Assembly: GCA_019321725.1 (NCBI GenBank)
Contig: CM033109.1
Span: forward strand, 20,553,993 to 20,617,992
DNA length: 64,000 nucleotides
Direction of reading: 5' to 3'
Origin: Paulownia fortunei
Lineage: Eukaryota; Streptophyta; Magnoliopsida; Lamiales; Paulowniaceae
The position numbers and the translations under genes are program-made. The notes under the pieces were generated by a model. That model was not told the origin of the DNA and did no database searches. It worked only from the letters and a program-made list of their open reading frames with translations. This document shows positions 1 through 11,733 of this stretch, in pieces. Position 1 is the first letter of the stretch. Every line of letters starts with the position of its first letter.

Positions 1-1154
1 ACTGGTGGCCAGGTATGAAAAGAGATATTGCACAGTACGTGGACCAATGTTTGACATGTCAGCAGATAAAAGCAGAACATCAAAGACCAGCTGGAACTTT
101 GCAACCTCTGCTTATTCCAGAATGGAAATGGGAAAGAATCACTATGGACTTTGTGGCGGGTTTACCCAAAACCGTGAAAGGTCATAATTCTATTTGGGTG
201 ATTGTGGACAGATTAACTAAATCAGCTCATTTTCTTCCCATTTGTTCAACCTATTCCATAGATCGATATGCACAAATATATATACAGGAAGTGGTTAGAC
301 TCCATGGTGTACCGCTATCCATTACTTCTGACAGGGACTCGAGATTTCTGTCTACCTTCTGGAGAAGTCTACAGAGGGCATTGGGAACGCAACTATCTTT
401 CAGTACTGCATATCATCCTCAGACTGATGGGCAATCTGAACAAACAATACAAACTTTAGAAGATATGCTTAGAGCCTGCGTATTGGATTTCCAAGGACAG
501 TGGAGCAAGTATCTACCTCTGGTAGAATTCTCATATAACAATAGTTATCAGGCTACAAATGGGATGGCTCCTTATGAAGCACTGTATGGTAGGAAATGCA
601 GATCTCCAGTTCACTGGGATGAAGTAGGTGAAAAGAAACTTTTAGGGCCGGACATGATTCGGGAAATGACAGAGGCTGTGTTGCAAATCCGAAAAAGAAT
701 GGAAACTGCCCAGAGTCGACAGAAAAGTTATGCAGACCAAAGAAGGAGGATGCTAGAGTTTGCCATAGGAGATCAAGTGTTTCTCAAGGTAGCACCAATG
801 AAAGGTATTATGCGGTTTGGGAAGAAAGGAAAGTTGAGTCCCAGATATATTGGTCCATTTTCTATTATTGAGAGAATAGGTGATGTTGCTTACAAACTTG
901 ATCTGCCTACATCAATGTCTCAAGTACACAATGTATTCCACGTATCCATGTTGAGGAAGTATGTTGCGAATCCATCCCACATTCTACGAAATGAACCAAT
1001 AGAGTTGAGATCAGATTTGAGTTACGAGGAAAGACCTGTCGAAATTCTACTACGGGAGATAAAGCAACTTAGAAATAAGAAAATCCCATTAGTCAAGGTA
1101 CTGTGGAGAGACCAGTCAACGGAAGAGGCTACATGGAAAGAGAAGATGAAATGA
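1..1154 (+). CDS. Integrase, C-terminal part of Ty3/gypsy polyprotein (copy A), partial
   Basis: Integrase inserts the retrotransposon cDNA into host DNA. The frame enters the window inside the zinc-binding HHCC domain (WWPGM, then CLTC). Counting from the Met at base 15, the catalytic triad is intact: Asp45 in TMDFVAGLP, Asp106 in TSDRD and Glu142 in GQSEQ, a D-D(35)-E spacing. A C-terminal region follows with a chromodomain-like tail (YEERPVEIL ... VLWRDQSTEEATW). Compared with the second copy (minus strand, 7501-8535), one G is missing near base 1135. This shifts the frame and removes about the last 20 residues. No other break is visible in this part, and the upstream pol is outside the window. 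Confidence 0.9.
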   Translation, partial: WWPGMKRDIAQYVDQCLTCQQIKAEHQRPAGTLQPLLIPEWKWERITMDFVAGLPKTVKGHNSIWVIVDRLTKSAHFLPICSTYSIDRYAQIYIQEVVRLHGVPLSITSDRDSRFLSTFWRSLQRALGTQLSFSTAYHPQTDGQSEQTIQTLEDMLRACVLDFQGQWSKYLPLVEFSYNNSYQATNGMAPYEALYGRKCRSPVHWDEVGEKKLLGPDMIREMTEAVLQIRKRMETAQSRQKSYADQRRRMLEFAIGDQVFLKVAPMKGIMRFGKKGKLSPRYIGPFSIIERIGDVAYKLDLPTSMSQVHNVFHVSMLRKYVANPSHILRNEPIELRSDLSYEERPVEILLREIKQLRNKKIPLVKVLWRDQSTEEATWKEKMK

Positions 1155-1210
1155 GAGCCAAATACCCAGAGCTTTTTCGGTAAGCGAAATTTCGAGGACG
1201 AAATTTTCAT

Positions 1211-1223
1211 AAGGAGGGAAGGA
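1211..1223 (+). other. Polypurine tract of copy A
   Basis: Purine run AAGGAGGGAAGGA immediately before the LTR start TGTAATACCC. This is the position and composition expected for the plus-strand primer of reverse transcription. The same run occurs inverted at 7582-7594 next to the other LTR. Confidence 0.8.
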
Positions 1224-1783
1224 TGTAATACCCGAGCCTCACACTACTCACCTGGCCAATATAGTTCATGCATTTTATGCCACATATGTGTCATTGCATT
1301 TTAATTGATATTTCATAATGCATTATATTTTATACGGCATTTTAATAATTAAACTTTTGAAGTTATCACTGATATTAGTTTCTAGATTCTTTAACCTAAT
1401 TGGTTGAGTTGGTACTAAGATTAGAATTTAGGTGTCAACTATCAGATAATATTATGATACACGTAAGTGAAAGGTGGCATCGTTGTATTTATCGGTGTAG
1501 GATAAACTATGCAAATAAATTAATTAGGAAAAAATAATGATAGTAATAGTAATAATAATAATAAAAGAAAATAAGGACATTATCATATTAATTAAGAGGG
1601 TGTAAATTTTTATATAAAAATAAATTTAAGGGCTTATAAATAAATATATATAAAAAATAAATAAATAATATTTTGTATTGATTATAAATATATATATATA
1701 TATATATATAAATATAATATATATATATATATAATATATATAAGTATATGGTGTGTAATATAATATATATATTACACACCAAT

Positions 1784-1814
<31 letters not shown>

Positions 1815-3762
1815 TACACGTGTAGTGTACACATTTATACATATTAGGATAAGCATATGTAGTGTATATTATATTACATGTATATATGATAAGGATAAGC
1901 ATATATATAATATATTGTATTAGATTACTTTAATACTAATATTAAGGTTAAGTATATATATAATATATTAGATTAGATTTCTTTAATGCTAATATTAAGG
2001 ATAAGTACATATATAATATATTACGTTATATTTATTTCCTAAATAACACCACACACACGTCGCGCACGGCAGCAAAGAAAGGAAAAGAAAACAAAACGAA
2101 GAAGAAATAGCAAGAACAAATTTCAACCGTAGAAATTTGAAGAAATTTTGGGTAAGTCCTTTCTTATTTTTGTACGGATAAAAATATATGTTTATGTCGT
2201 TTATTTCTAATTTGAAAGAAAGTTTTTGATTCAAATTAACTAGTTTTTTTTTGTGAGACAATAACTAATATACACCTTTAATTTGAAATTAGTTACGAAT
2301 ATTCGATTTTATTATCTTGTATTGATTGAATGACGGAGTTAATTAAATTGAAGGATTTATTACAGGATTATAACATATCAATTAAATAATATTAGAATAA
2401 ATTTAAAACGAGAAATTAAAGTATTTAAAAGGTTCTGATTGAGGTGAAATATAAAAATTTTAAGGTTTGATTGTTACTTAATTAAATTTAAGATTTAAGA
2501 TCCCTTATGAAATTTGATATAGAAACTTATTGATTAAGAATGAAAATTAATACGTCATACTTTTACAGGCCGCCTTATATCTAAGGTTAGGGAGGAGAAT
2601 CTTGTTAATCTTCAATAAGATATCAAGGTGGAAGGTAAGTGAAAATCCATTTGCAACTACAATGCATGTGCATAGTATTTCTTGACTTATTTATATTAAA
2701 TGTGATCATTGTGTCTTGATGAGTATCATAAATATCTTATAGTGCATGCGTTGTTTGGATGACAGGACATGTGATTCACTGTGTCATTGAACATGCCATT
2801 CATCAACATTTACAAGTGCATGCATAATACGTGCTCACAGTTGAGGTTTTGCATGCATAACATTATTTTAGAAAGAAAATATTTTGGTTGGCCACTACTA
2901 GTGTACCGAGGCCCATGTGTGGCTTATTTATATGATATTTGGGGCCGCGAGTATTACTTTTCGGAGGATCATAGAGGTTGACAGGGGGTGTGCCTCTGGT
3001 GGTCACGAGAGGGTGGACCACTTGACTGTGCCCTTATTGACGCCGCCGGTGGGAATACTTCTGGAGGGTCACAGGGGAAGACAGGGGGTGGACCTTTGGT
3101 GATCCCAGGAGATGGCCCCCGGACTGTGTCGATCTGTTTATGGCCATGTGATTATTGATATTGTCGAGAGCTCTATCCGGTACATAGTAGGTGGGCCAAG
3201 GGCCCAGTGATGGAAAATAATTTTTAAATAAAATGATTTTGATGCATAAGTTCGCATTCTTGTCATAATCTCATAGAAATGTATTGCATTTATGTTGGAT
3301 TATCCCCTTCAGCATGCATGATTTTCATTTACTGAGCATTAGCTCACGTAGTTCATGCATTGTAGGTGAGTTTGATGATACTTGAAGCCATGGACTTACT
3401 GAGCGAGCGGCTGGAGTTCCTACAGGTTCTGAGGATCAGTGTACATGGATGACGACCTGTCGGGCTGGTTGTTAACTTATTTGATTTTGGAGTGTATTAT
3501 ATTAGGTTTTGGGATTTGTACTGTGTGTTACTTTTAAAACTTTTCTGTACATGGGTATGTAAATGTTATGGTTGTTATTGGTCTCTGCAGGTATATATAT
3601 ATATATATTAGTTTGTGAGTGAGAAAAATAGTTTATTATTTATTATGCTGTTACAGGAAAAAAAAAAAATTTATACATGCACACAGGATTTATCATGTCA
3701 AAATTATATATATATAATATATATGTAGTGTGTGTGTGTGTTGTAGTATTGGGGGTGTTACA
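1224..3762 (+). repeat. Chromovirus LTR shared by copies A and B
   Basis: About 2539 bp beginning TG and ending CA, bounded by a polypurine tract on the left and a tRNA-Met primer-binding site on the right. Its first ~2340 bp recur inverted at 5233-7581 and its last ~190 bp recur upright at 10743-10949. It contains several AT microsatellites (about 1689-1740, 1784-1813, 3593-3611) and a less AT-rich stretch (about 2900-3210). Short ORFs inside it are not credible genes. Confidence 0.92.
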
Positions 3763-3765
3763 GAG

Positions 3766-3777
3766 TGGTATCAGAGC
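3766..3777 (+). other. Primer-binding site, initiator tRNA-Met
   Basis: TGGTATCAGAGC starts three bases after the LTR end. It is complementary to the 3' end of plant initiator tRNA-Met, the usual primer for chromoviruses. It marks the LTR at 1224-3762 as the 5' LTR of copy B. Confidence 0.9.
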
Positions 3778-3916
3778 GCGGTTATAGGTTCTGTAGACTG
3801 TCCATGTACATAAACTTGGAACTTGTGGAAACACCGCCTTGCTCGTAAGTTTTATTTTATTATGCATCATTGTTTTATGAATTATATTGGCCATGTTTTA
3901 AAACAATATTGCAGCC

Positions 3917-5240
3917 ATGACAAGAACATGGAGTGAGAGTAGTAATGGAGGTAGAAATCAAGAAGAAGAGATACCTATGTCAAATGACGATCGGGACACT
4001 GTTATAAACCGACTTACAGAACTTATTGAACTACAATCAGAACAAATTCAACAACTCATCCAGCAGAGGGATGTGGGTGGACAACAGAGATCTGAAATGA
4101 ATCAACCACAACCCCGAGCAGAACCAGTGGAGATAGTTGGGGAAAGATTCAGAAAACTCAATCCACCAATTTTGAAGATGCGATAGATCCCACAGTTGCA
4201 GAGGATTGGCTGAGAACCCTAGAAAATATGTTCCAGTATAGTAGAGTCCCAGAGGAAGAGAAGGTGATATGTGCCTCGTTTATGCTTCGTGGAAGTGCTG
4301 GGCACTGGTGGGATACAATGAGGAGCATAGAGGATCCCTTTACTATGACTTGGGAAAGATTTAAAGAGTTATTTAAAAATAAATACTTCACAACGCTTGT
4401 TCGTGCAATGAAGATGAATGAATTTATACAGCTACGGCAGGGAGCTATGAGGGAGCTATGACTTGGGGACTACATTCGAAAATTTGAACAGTTATCCAGG
4501 TTTGCCACGCATATGATTAGCATTGATGCACTGAAAGTAGAAAGATTCCTTGAAGGTTTGAGGCCAGAACTATACAGAGATGTTAATATGGCGGGAATTC
4601 AAGGAGTCATATATTCACAGATTGCTGAGAGAGCATTAGTTGCTGAGCAAGCTGAACTTAGAATTGTTCGTGCGCTAGAAGCTCATCGTCAATTTCAGCA
4701 AGGACAAGGACAGAGGTGGGTTGGAAATGAAAAGAAGAGACCATTCCAAGCTCAAGGACAGAAACTCGAATTTCGATCAAAACCAGGGCAACAACAGTGG
4801 GAGCAAAATAAGAAACCAAAGATAGAGCAGGGGAAAGCGCCAATGCCACAATCTATGTGCCCTAGATGCGGTGGTTAACATGTGGGAAACTGCCCTACAG
4901 ATCTTAGAAGGTGTTATGTGTGTGGAAAGGTTGGTCATATTGCTAGAACATGCTTGAAGAATCCAAACTCTATAAAGCAACAGAATGTACCTGCTAAAGT
5001 TTTTACCATCACTAGAGCAGACGCAGAGGCGAATCCATCAGTAGTGACAGGTAAACTCTTCATCCATGATACTCCAGCATTCGTACTATTTGATTCAGGA
5101 GCTACACATTCATTTGCATCCACTGAGTATTTGAAGAGGTTGGGTAAGACACCTGACATAACAGAAATTAGTTACAATGTGACGATTGCTTCTGGAGACT
5201 CAAAGCAGACCAATCAGATTTTGAAAGCTTGCACATTTAC
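3917..5240 (+). pseudogene. gag and protease N-terminal part of copy B (broken)
   Basis: The capsid/nucleocapsid protein starts MTRTWSES at 3917. A frame change lies near 4160-4186, shown by the family-typical continuation DPTVAEDWLR appearing in the next frame. A TGA follows at about 4459-4461, where an ~11-bp stretch (GGAGCTATGA) is duplicated, and a TAA at 4876-4878. A CCHC zinc knuckle (CYVCGKVGHIARTC) lies near 4912-4955. The protease begins afterwards, with its DSGATHSFAS active-site motif near 5092. The reading ends at ILKAC, where the sequence switches abruptly to inverted LTR at about 5233. The missing continuation resumes on the minus strand at 10743. Confidence 0.88.
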
Positions 5241-7581
5241 ATACCCATGTACAGAAAAGTTTTAAAAGTAACACACAGTACAAATCCCAAAACCTAATAT
5301 AATAAACTCCAAAATCAAATAAGTTAACAACCAGCCCGACAGGTCGTCATCCATGTACACTAATCCTCAGAACCTGTAGGAACTCCAGCCGCTCGCTCAG
5401 TAAGTCCATGGCTTCAAGTATCATCAAACTTACCTACAATGCATGAACTACGTGAGCTAATGCTCAGTAAATGAAAATCATGCATGCTGAAGAATAATCC
5501 AACATAAATGCAATGCATTTCTATGAGATCATGATAAGAATGCGAACTCATACATCAAAATCATTTCATTCAAAATCATTTTCCATCACTGGGCCCTTGG
5601 CCCACCTACTATGTACCGGATAGAGCTCTCAACAATATCAATAATCACATGGCCATAAACAGATCGACACAGTTCGGGGTCATCTCCTGGGATCACCAAA
5701 GGTCTACCCCCTGTCTTCCCCTGTGACCCTCCAAAAGTATTCCCACCGGCGTCGTCAATAAGGGCACAGTCAAGTGGTCCACCCTCTCGCGACCACCAGA
5801 GGCACACCCCCTGTCAACCTCTATGATCCTCCGAAAAGTAATACTCGCGGCGCCCCAAATATCATATCAATAAACCACACATGGGTCTCAGTACACTAGT
5901 AGTGGCCAACCAAAATATTTTCTTTCTAAAAATAATGTTATGCATGCAAAACCTCAATTGTGAGCACGTACTATGCATGCACGTGTAAATGTTGATGAAT
6001 GGCATGTTCAATGACACAGTGAATCACATGTCCTGTCATCCAAACAACGTATGCACTATAAGATATTTATAATACTCATCAAGACACAACGATCACATTT
6101 AATATAAATAAGTTAAGAAATACTATGCCCATGCATTGTAGTTGCAAATGGATTTTCACTTACCTTCCACCTTTGATATCCTATTGAAGGTTAGCAAGAT
6201 TCTCTTCCCTACCCTTAGATATAAGGTTGCCTGTAAAAGTATAACGTATTAATTTTCATTCTTAATCAATGGGTTTCTATATCAAATCTCATAAGGGGTC
6301 TTAAATCTAAATTTAATTAAATAACAATCAAGTCTTAAAATTTATACTCACACCGATTAGAACCTTTTAAATACCATAATTTCTCATCTCGAATTTATTT
6401 TAATATTATCTAATTGATGTGTTATAATCCTTGTAACAAATTCCTCAATTAAATTAGCTTTTTCAACCAATTAATACGAGATAATCAAATCAAATCTTTG
6501 TAACTAATTTCGAATTAAAAGTGCATATTAATTATTGTCTCACAGGAAGATAACTAGTTAATTTGAATCAAAACTTTCTTTCAAATTAGAAATAAACGGT
6601 ATAAATATATATTTTTATCCGTACAAAAATAAGAAGGGACTTACCTAAAATTTTCTCAAATTTCTACGGTAGAAGTTTGTTCGCGCTATTTCTTCTTCCG
6701 CCCCTTTTTTTTTCTTTTCTTCTCTTTTCCTTTCCTTTTCTGTAGCCGTGTGTTTGTGTGATGTGTTTTAAAACAGCTTTGTTAAGAAAACATAATGTAA
6801 TATATTATATATATACTTATCCTTAACATTAGTATTAAAGAAGTTTAATATAATATATTATATATATACTTAACCTTAATATTAGTATTAAAGTAATCTA
6901 ATACGATATATTATATATATGCTTATCCTTATCATATATACATGTAATATAATATACACTACATATGCTTATCCTAATCATGTATATATGTATACCCTAC
7001 ACGTGTAATCATATATATATATATATATATATTATATTACACACCATATACTTATATATATATATATCTTATATCTTATATTTATATTTATATAATAATA
7101 TATATATATATATATTTATATAATCAATACAAAATATTATTTATTTATTTTTTATAATATTAATTTATAAGCCCTAAATTTATTTTATATTAAAAATTAC
7201 ACCCTCTTAATTAATATGATAATATCCTTATTTTCTTTTATTATTATTATTATTGCTATTACTATTATTATTTTCTCCCTAATTAATTTATTTGCATATT
7301 TTATCATACACCAATAAACACAACGATGCCACCTTTCACGTACGTGTATCATAATATTATCTGATAGTTGACACCTAAATTCTAATCTTAGTACCGACTC
7401 AACCAATTAGGTTAAAGAATCTAGAAACTAATATCGGTGATACTTTAAAAGTTTAATTATTAAAATACCGTATAAAATATAATGCATTATGAAATTTCAA
7501 TTAAAATGCAATGACACATACGTGGCATAAAATGCATGAACTATATTGGCCAGATGAGTAGTGTGAGGCTCGGGTATTACA
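5233..7581 (-). repeat. Inverted first ~2340 bp of the copy B 3' LTR
   Basis: Reverse complement of 1224 to about 3565, closely matching along its length. Its outer end (7581) carries the LTR start, with the inverted polypurine tract at 7582-7594. Its inner end stops at LTR position equivalent to about 3565, and the rest of the LTR is at 10743-10949. With 1224-3565 it forms the core of a large inverted repeat. Confidence 0.92.
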
Positions 7582-8827
7582 TCCTTCCCTCCTTATGAAA
7601 ATTTCGTCCTCGAAATTTTGCTTACCGAAAAGCTCTGGGTATTTGGCTCTCATTTCATATTCTCTTTCCCATGTAGCCTCTTCCGTTGATTGGTCTCTCC
7701 ACAGTACCTTGACTAATGGGATTTTCTTATTTCTAAGTTGCTTTATCTTCCGTAATAGAATCTCGACAGGTCTTTCCTCGTAACTCAAATCTGATCTCAA
7801 CTCTATTGGTTCGTTTCGTAGAATGTGATATGGATTCGCAACATACTTCCTCAACATGGATACGTGGAATACATTGTGTACTTGAGACATTGATGTAGGC
7901 AGATCAAGTTTGTAAGCAACATCACCTATTCTCTCGATAATAGGAAATGGACCAATATATCTGGGACTCAACTTTCCTTTCTTCCCAAACCGCATAATAC
8001 CTTTCATTGGTGCTACCTTGAGAAACACTTGATCTCCTATGGCAAACTCTAGCATCCTCCTTCTTTGGTCTGCATAACTTTTCTGTCGACTCTGGGTAGT
8101 TTCCATTCTTTTTCGGATTTGTAACACAGCCTCTGTCATTTCCCGAATCATGTCCGGCCCTAAAAGTTTCTTTTCACCTACTTCATCCCAGTGAACTTGA
8201 GATCTGCATTTCCTGCCATACAGTGCTTCATAAGGAGTCATCCCAATTGTAGCCTGATAACTATTGTTATATGAGAATTCTACCAGAGGTAGATACTTGC
8301 TCCACTGTCCTTGGAAATCCAATATGCAGGCTCTAAGCATATCTTCTAAAGTTTGTATTGTTTGTTCAGATTGCCCATCAGTCTGAGGATGATATGTAGT
8401 ACTGAAAGATAGTTGCGTTCCCAATGCCCTCTGTAGACTTCTCCATAAGGTAGACAGAAATCTCAAGTCCCTGTCAGAAGTAATGGAGAGCGGTACACCA
8501 TGGAGTCTAACCACTTCTTGTATATATTTGTGCATATCGATCTATGGAATAGGTTGAACAAATGTGAAGGAAATGAGCTGATTTAGTTAATCTATCCACA
8601 ATCACCCAAATAGAATTATGACCTTTCACAGTTTTGGGTAAACCCGCCACAAAGTCCATAGTGATTCTTTCCCATTTCCATTCTGGAATAAGCAGAGGTT
8701 GCAAAGTTCCCGCTGGTCTTTGATGTTCTACTTTTATCTGCTGACATGTCAAACATTGGTTCATGTACTGTGCAATATCTCTTTTCATACCTGGCCACCA
8801 GTAATGCATTTTCAAGTCTCTATACAT
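7501..8827 (-). pseudogene. Integrase of copy B (frameshifted)
   Basis: Minus-strand integrase closely matching 1-1154. The HHCC domain (YWWPGM ... CLTC) and first catalytic Asp (TMDFVAGLP) are read from 8827. A two-base loss in an AT-rich run near 8515-8535 (relative to copy A) breaks the frame. The reading then continues from 8535 with TSDRD, the glutamate motif GQSEQ and the chromodomain-like tail. Unlike copy A, the C-terminus is not truncated. The frame runs past the polypurine tract about 80 bp into the LTR before stopping at 7501. Confidence 0.88.
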
Positions 8828-8917
8828 TTTGGTAGCTCCTGGATGTATTGAATAACGTGTTCAATGTACCTCTGTAAGAATATCTTTTCTGATGTTATCC
8901 ACAATGGGCATATATAA

Positions 8918-10743
8918 TCATTCTCTAAATTGTAGCACTCCATTCACAGATATTTTAAAATCAAATGGTACTCCCGAAATAATATCCTTCTTTACCTTGA
9001 TAAAATATTCGTCCCCATGTTGTCCTTGTTGAATTTTATCAATTAACGTCGGTTGGAGTGTCAAGGCTGCCAACTTTATTTCCATTTCTCCCAACTGTAC
9101 AATCTCCACATTCATTTTCTGGAATTCAATTAACTCTGGTCTCTGAACAGAAAGAGTAGCTGCGGTACCTTGTATTGATTTTCTGCTCAGTGCATCTGCC
9201 ACCACATTAGCCTTACCCGGATGGTAGTTGATAACACAGTCATAATCCTTTACCAGCTCCAACCACCTTCGTTGTCGCATATTCAGTTCTTTTTGCGTGA
9301 AGAAGTATTTTAAGCTCTTGTGATCTATATAGATTTCGCATCGCTCCCCATATAGATAGTGCCTCCATATCTTCAATGTAAATACCACTGCAGCAAGCTC
9401 CAAATCATGTGTAGGGTAATTTCTTTCATATTCTTTCAGCTGCCTCGATGCATATGCATTCACTTTCCCATTTTGCATCAGTACACATCCCAAGCCATTC
9501 TTCGAGGCATCACTGTAAACTACAAAGCCTCCAGTACCTGATGGAATTGAAAGGATAGGTGCTGATGTCAACCTCTTCTTCAATTCTTGGAAACTTTGCT
9601 CATATGTCTCTGTCCATTTAAATGTTATACCCTTTCGTGTTAACTGTGTTAAAGGGGAAGCAATCTTGGAAAATCCTTCTACAAATCTACGGTAGTATCC
9701 ATCCAAACCAAGAAAGCTACGTACTTCTGAAGGATTTGTAGGTTGTGACCAGCTATTAATAGCTTCTACTTTACTTGGATCTACTGATATTCCTACCCCT
9801 GATATGACATGTCCCAAGAATACCACTCGGTCCAACCAAAATTCACATTTCTTGAATTTAGCATATAATTGTTTCACTTTTAAAACCTCTAACACCATTT
9901 TCAAATATGTCACGTGCTCTTTCTTTGTTTTGGAGTAAATCAGGATGTCATCGATAAACACAATAACAAATTTATCCAGAAAATCTCTGAATACCCGGTT
10001 CATCAGATCCATGAAAGCTGCTGGGGCGTTAGTTAATCCAAATGGCATCACCAGAAATTCATAATGTCCATACCTTGTGCGAAATGCTGTCTTCGAAATG
10101 TCATCTTCTTTTATTTTCAATTGATGGTACCCAGATCGTAAATCAATCTTTGAAAATACTGCTGCACCCTGGAATTGATCGAATAAATCGTCAATTCGAC
10201 GTAAAGGGTATTTATTCTTGATTGTAACCTTATTCAATTCTCGGTAGTCTATGCACAGTCTTATCGTACCATCCTTCTTTCGTACAAACAGGACAGGCGC
10301 ACCCCACGGTGAAAAGCTAGGTCTGATAAAACCTTTTTCCTTCAATTCCTATAATTGTATCTTCAATTCCTTTAACTCAGATGGAGCCATTCGATATGGG
10401 GATTTTGAGATTGGAGATGTTCCCGGCTGCAAGTCAATCACAAACTCTATCTCACGATCGAGTGGTAACCTAGGAAGATCATCTGGAAATACTTCAGGGT
10501 ATTCATGAACCACTGGTACTTCGCTAAGTATAGGATGGTGTTGTTTTTCAATGCTCATAACACTGACTAAATACCCCTCACAACCCGCTTCTAATAAACG
10601 TTGTGCTTTCAGTGCTGATATTAGTGGGAATCTGAAGTTCTTCATAATCCCAACAAGTATAAAAGGTTCTTCTCCAGGAGGTTGGAATGTCACTGTCTTT
10701 TTCTGGCAATCTATGGTAGCACAGTACTTTGATAACCAGTCAT
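8918..10743 (-). pseudogene. Protease end, reverse transcriptase and RNase H of copy B (broken)
   Basis: The minus-strand reading starts at the junction with DWLSKY, the end of the protease region. It passes through the linker (VVHEYPEVFPDDLP) and meets an amber codon at 10346-10348, where the family has IQLEEL-like sequence. The long frame 10345-8918 (475 residues) holds reverse transcriptase with Asp68 in [11 protein letters not shown] and FIDD at 130-133. RNase H follows with Asp279 (VYSDAS), Glu317 (HDLELAAV) and Asp341 (YIDHKSL), ending in [14 protein letters not shown] after FRE at 8918 separates it from integrase. The enzyme residues look intact. The damage is the two stops and separation from gag by the inversion. 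Confidence 0.9.
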
Positions 10744-10760
10744 TGTCATTGGTTCTCTGC

Positions 10761-10809
<49 letters not shown>

Positions 10810-10949
10810 TTTGTGAGTGAGAAAAATAGTTTATTATTTATTATGCTGTTACAGGGAAAAAAATTTTATACATGCACACAGGATTTATCATGTCAAAATT
10901 ATTATATCTATATATATATATATGTGTGTGTAGTATTGGGGGTGTTACA
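10743..10949 (+). repeat. Last ~200 bp of the copy B 3' LTR, upright
   Basis: Matches 3572-3762, from TTGTCATTGG through CTCTGCAGG, an expanded AT microsatellite (about 10763-10807) and the terminal GGGGGTGTTACA at 10949. It is the LTR remainder left outside the inverted block. Only about 6 bp of LTR appear lost at this junction. Confidence 0.9.
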
Positions 10950-11590
10950 GGGGTGGGGGGTAATTTGCTATAATATAAATAAGTTGAAGAAGGTAAAATG
11001 TTTAAAATTTATTTTGAGGGCAAAATGCCAAAAATAAATAGGTTTGATGGGAAAAAAGTGATTAAAATTTACTTTTAGGGATAATTTGTTAAAATGATCA
11101 AATTTAGAAGGTGAAGTGCCATTTACTTTTTTAAAATATTTATTTATATATAGATATATTTAGAATTGATAATTATTTCACCCAAAAAAATGTGATGGAA
11201 TTAATTAATTTTCAATATTTTTTTTATCTTTTTAACTAAAAATCAAAATTCAAACAAAAGATGTATATAAGAGGTAGTTTTTGGCTGGTTCGATGTAAGT
11301 ACTGACTCTATGTGAAATTAGACATCAAAATTACCAAGTTACAACTTAGACTTTTTGATTTTGTGCATTTTGAGGAATCAAATTTGCTGCCATGCAAATT
11401 GGTGATTTTCTATTTTAATTGAATACAAAAAGATATCACTCTCTATATAATGTTATTATAATGTTATACGGTGATTTAATATATAGTTCGAAGTCCTATG
11501 GCACATATATAAAAAATATAATGATAAAAATTCAACACTATTATTTGTGATAAATCAGCTCATTTTTTAACAGATATTCCACCAAATTCA

Positions 11591-11638
<48 letters not shown>

Positions 11639-11733
11639 AATAGGAGTTTTTTTTTTTCATTTGTTTTACGGAAGCTTATTGAGATTATAATGTATGACTA
11701 CATTTTGATGACCTAGGTGACAATTTTTTTTTT
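10950..11733. other. AT-rich non-coding DNA right of the chromovirus
   Basis: No gene. There is a loose repetition of phrases such as AAAATTTA-TTTT-AGGG around 10990-11110, and an AT microsatellite at about 11590-11633. Confidence 0.6.

Larger units (their letters stand above)
1..3762 (+). mobile_element. Ty3/gypsy chromovirus copy A, 3' end (integrase to LTR)
   Basis: Right-hand end of a Tekay/Del-like chromovirus whose left part lies outside the window. In order it shows integrase, a purine-rich tract (about 1211-1223) and a 2.5 kb LTR starting TGTAATACCC and ending GGGGGTGTTACA. The same LTR is followed directly by a primer-binding site and gag, so it is also the 5' LTR of the next copy. 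Lineage is judged from the long LTR, the initiator-Met primer site and the integrase style. It is not confirmed by a phylogeny. Confidence 0.85.
1224..10949 (+). mobile_element. Ty3/gypsy chromovirus copy B with internal 5.5 kb inversion
   Basis: Two-LTR element of about 9.7 kb: 5' LTR, Met primer site, gag, first part of protease, then an inverted block (about 5233-10743), then the last ~200 bp of the 3' LTR upright. The inverted block contains the rest of protease, reverse transcriptase, RNase H, integrase, polypurine tract and the first ~2340 bp of the 3' LTR. The pieces on either side of each junction complement each other almost exactly. One ancestral element plus an inversion therefore explains them better than two insertions. 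A target-site duplication cannot be tested because the left flank is copy A. Confidence 0.85.

Noticed and set aside
1588..1902. Tyr/Ile-rich ORFs over the AT repeats of the LTR
   Set aside because: They are translations of TA/AT microsatellites without coding character.
5233..10949. Reading the minus-strand chromovirus part as a second element inserted head-to-head
   Set aside because: Its protease, gag and LTR pieces stop exactly where the neighbouring pieces begin, and it lacks its own 5' LTR, primer site and gag. A single inversion is simpler.
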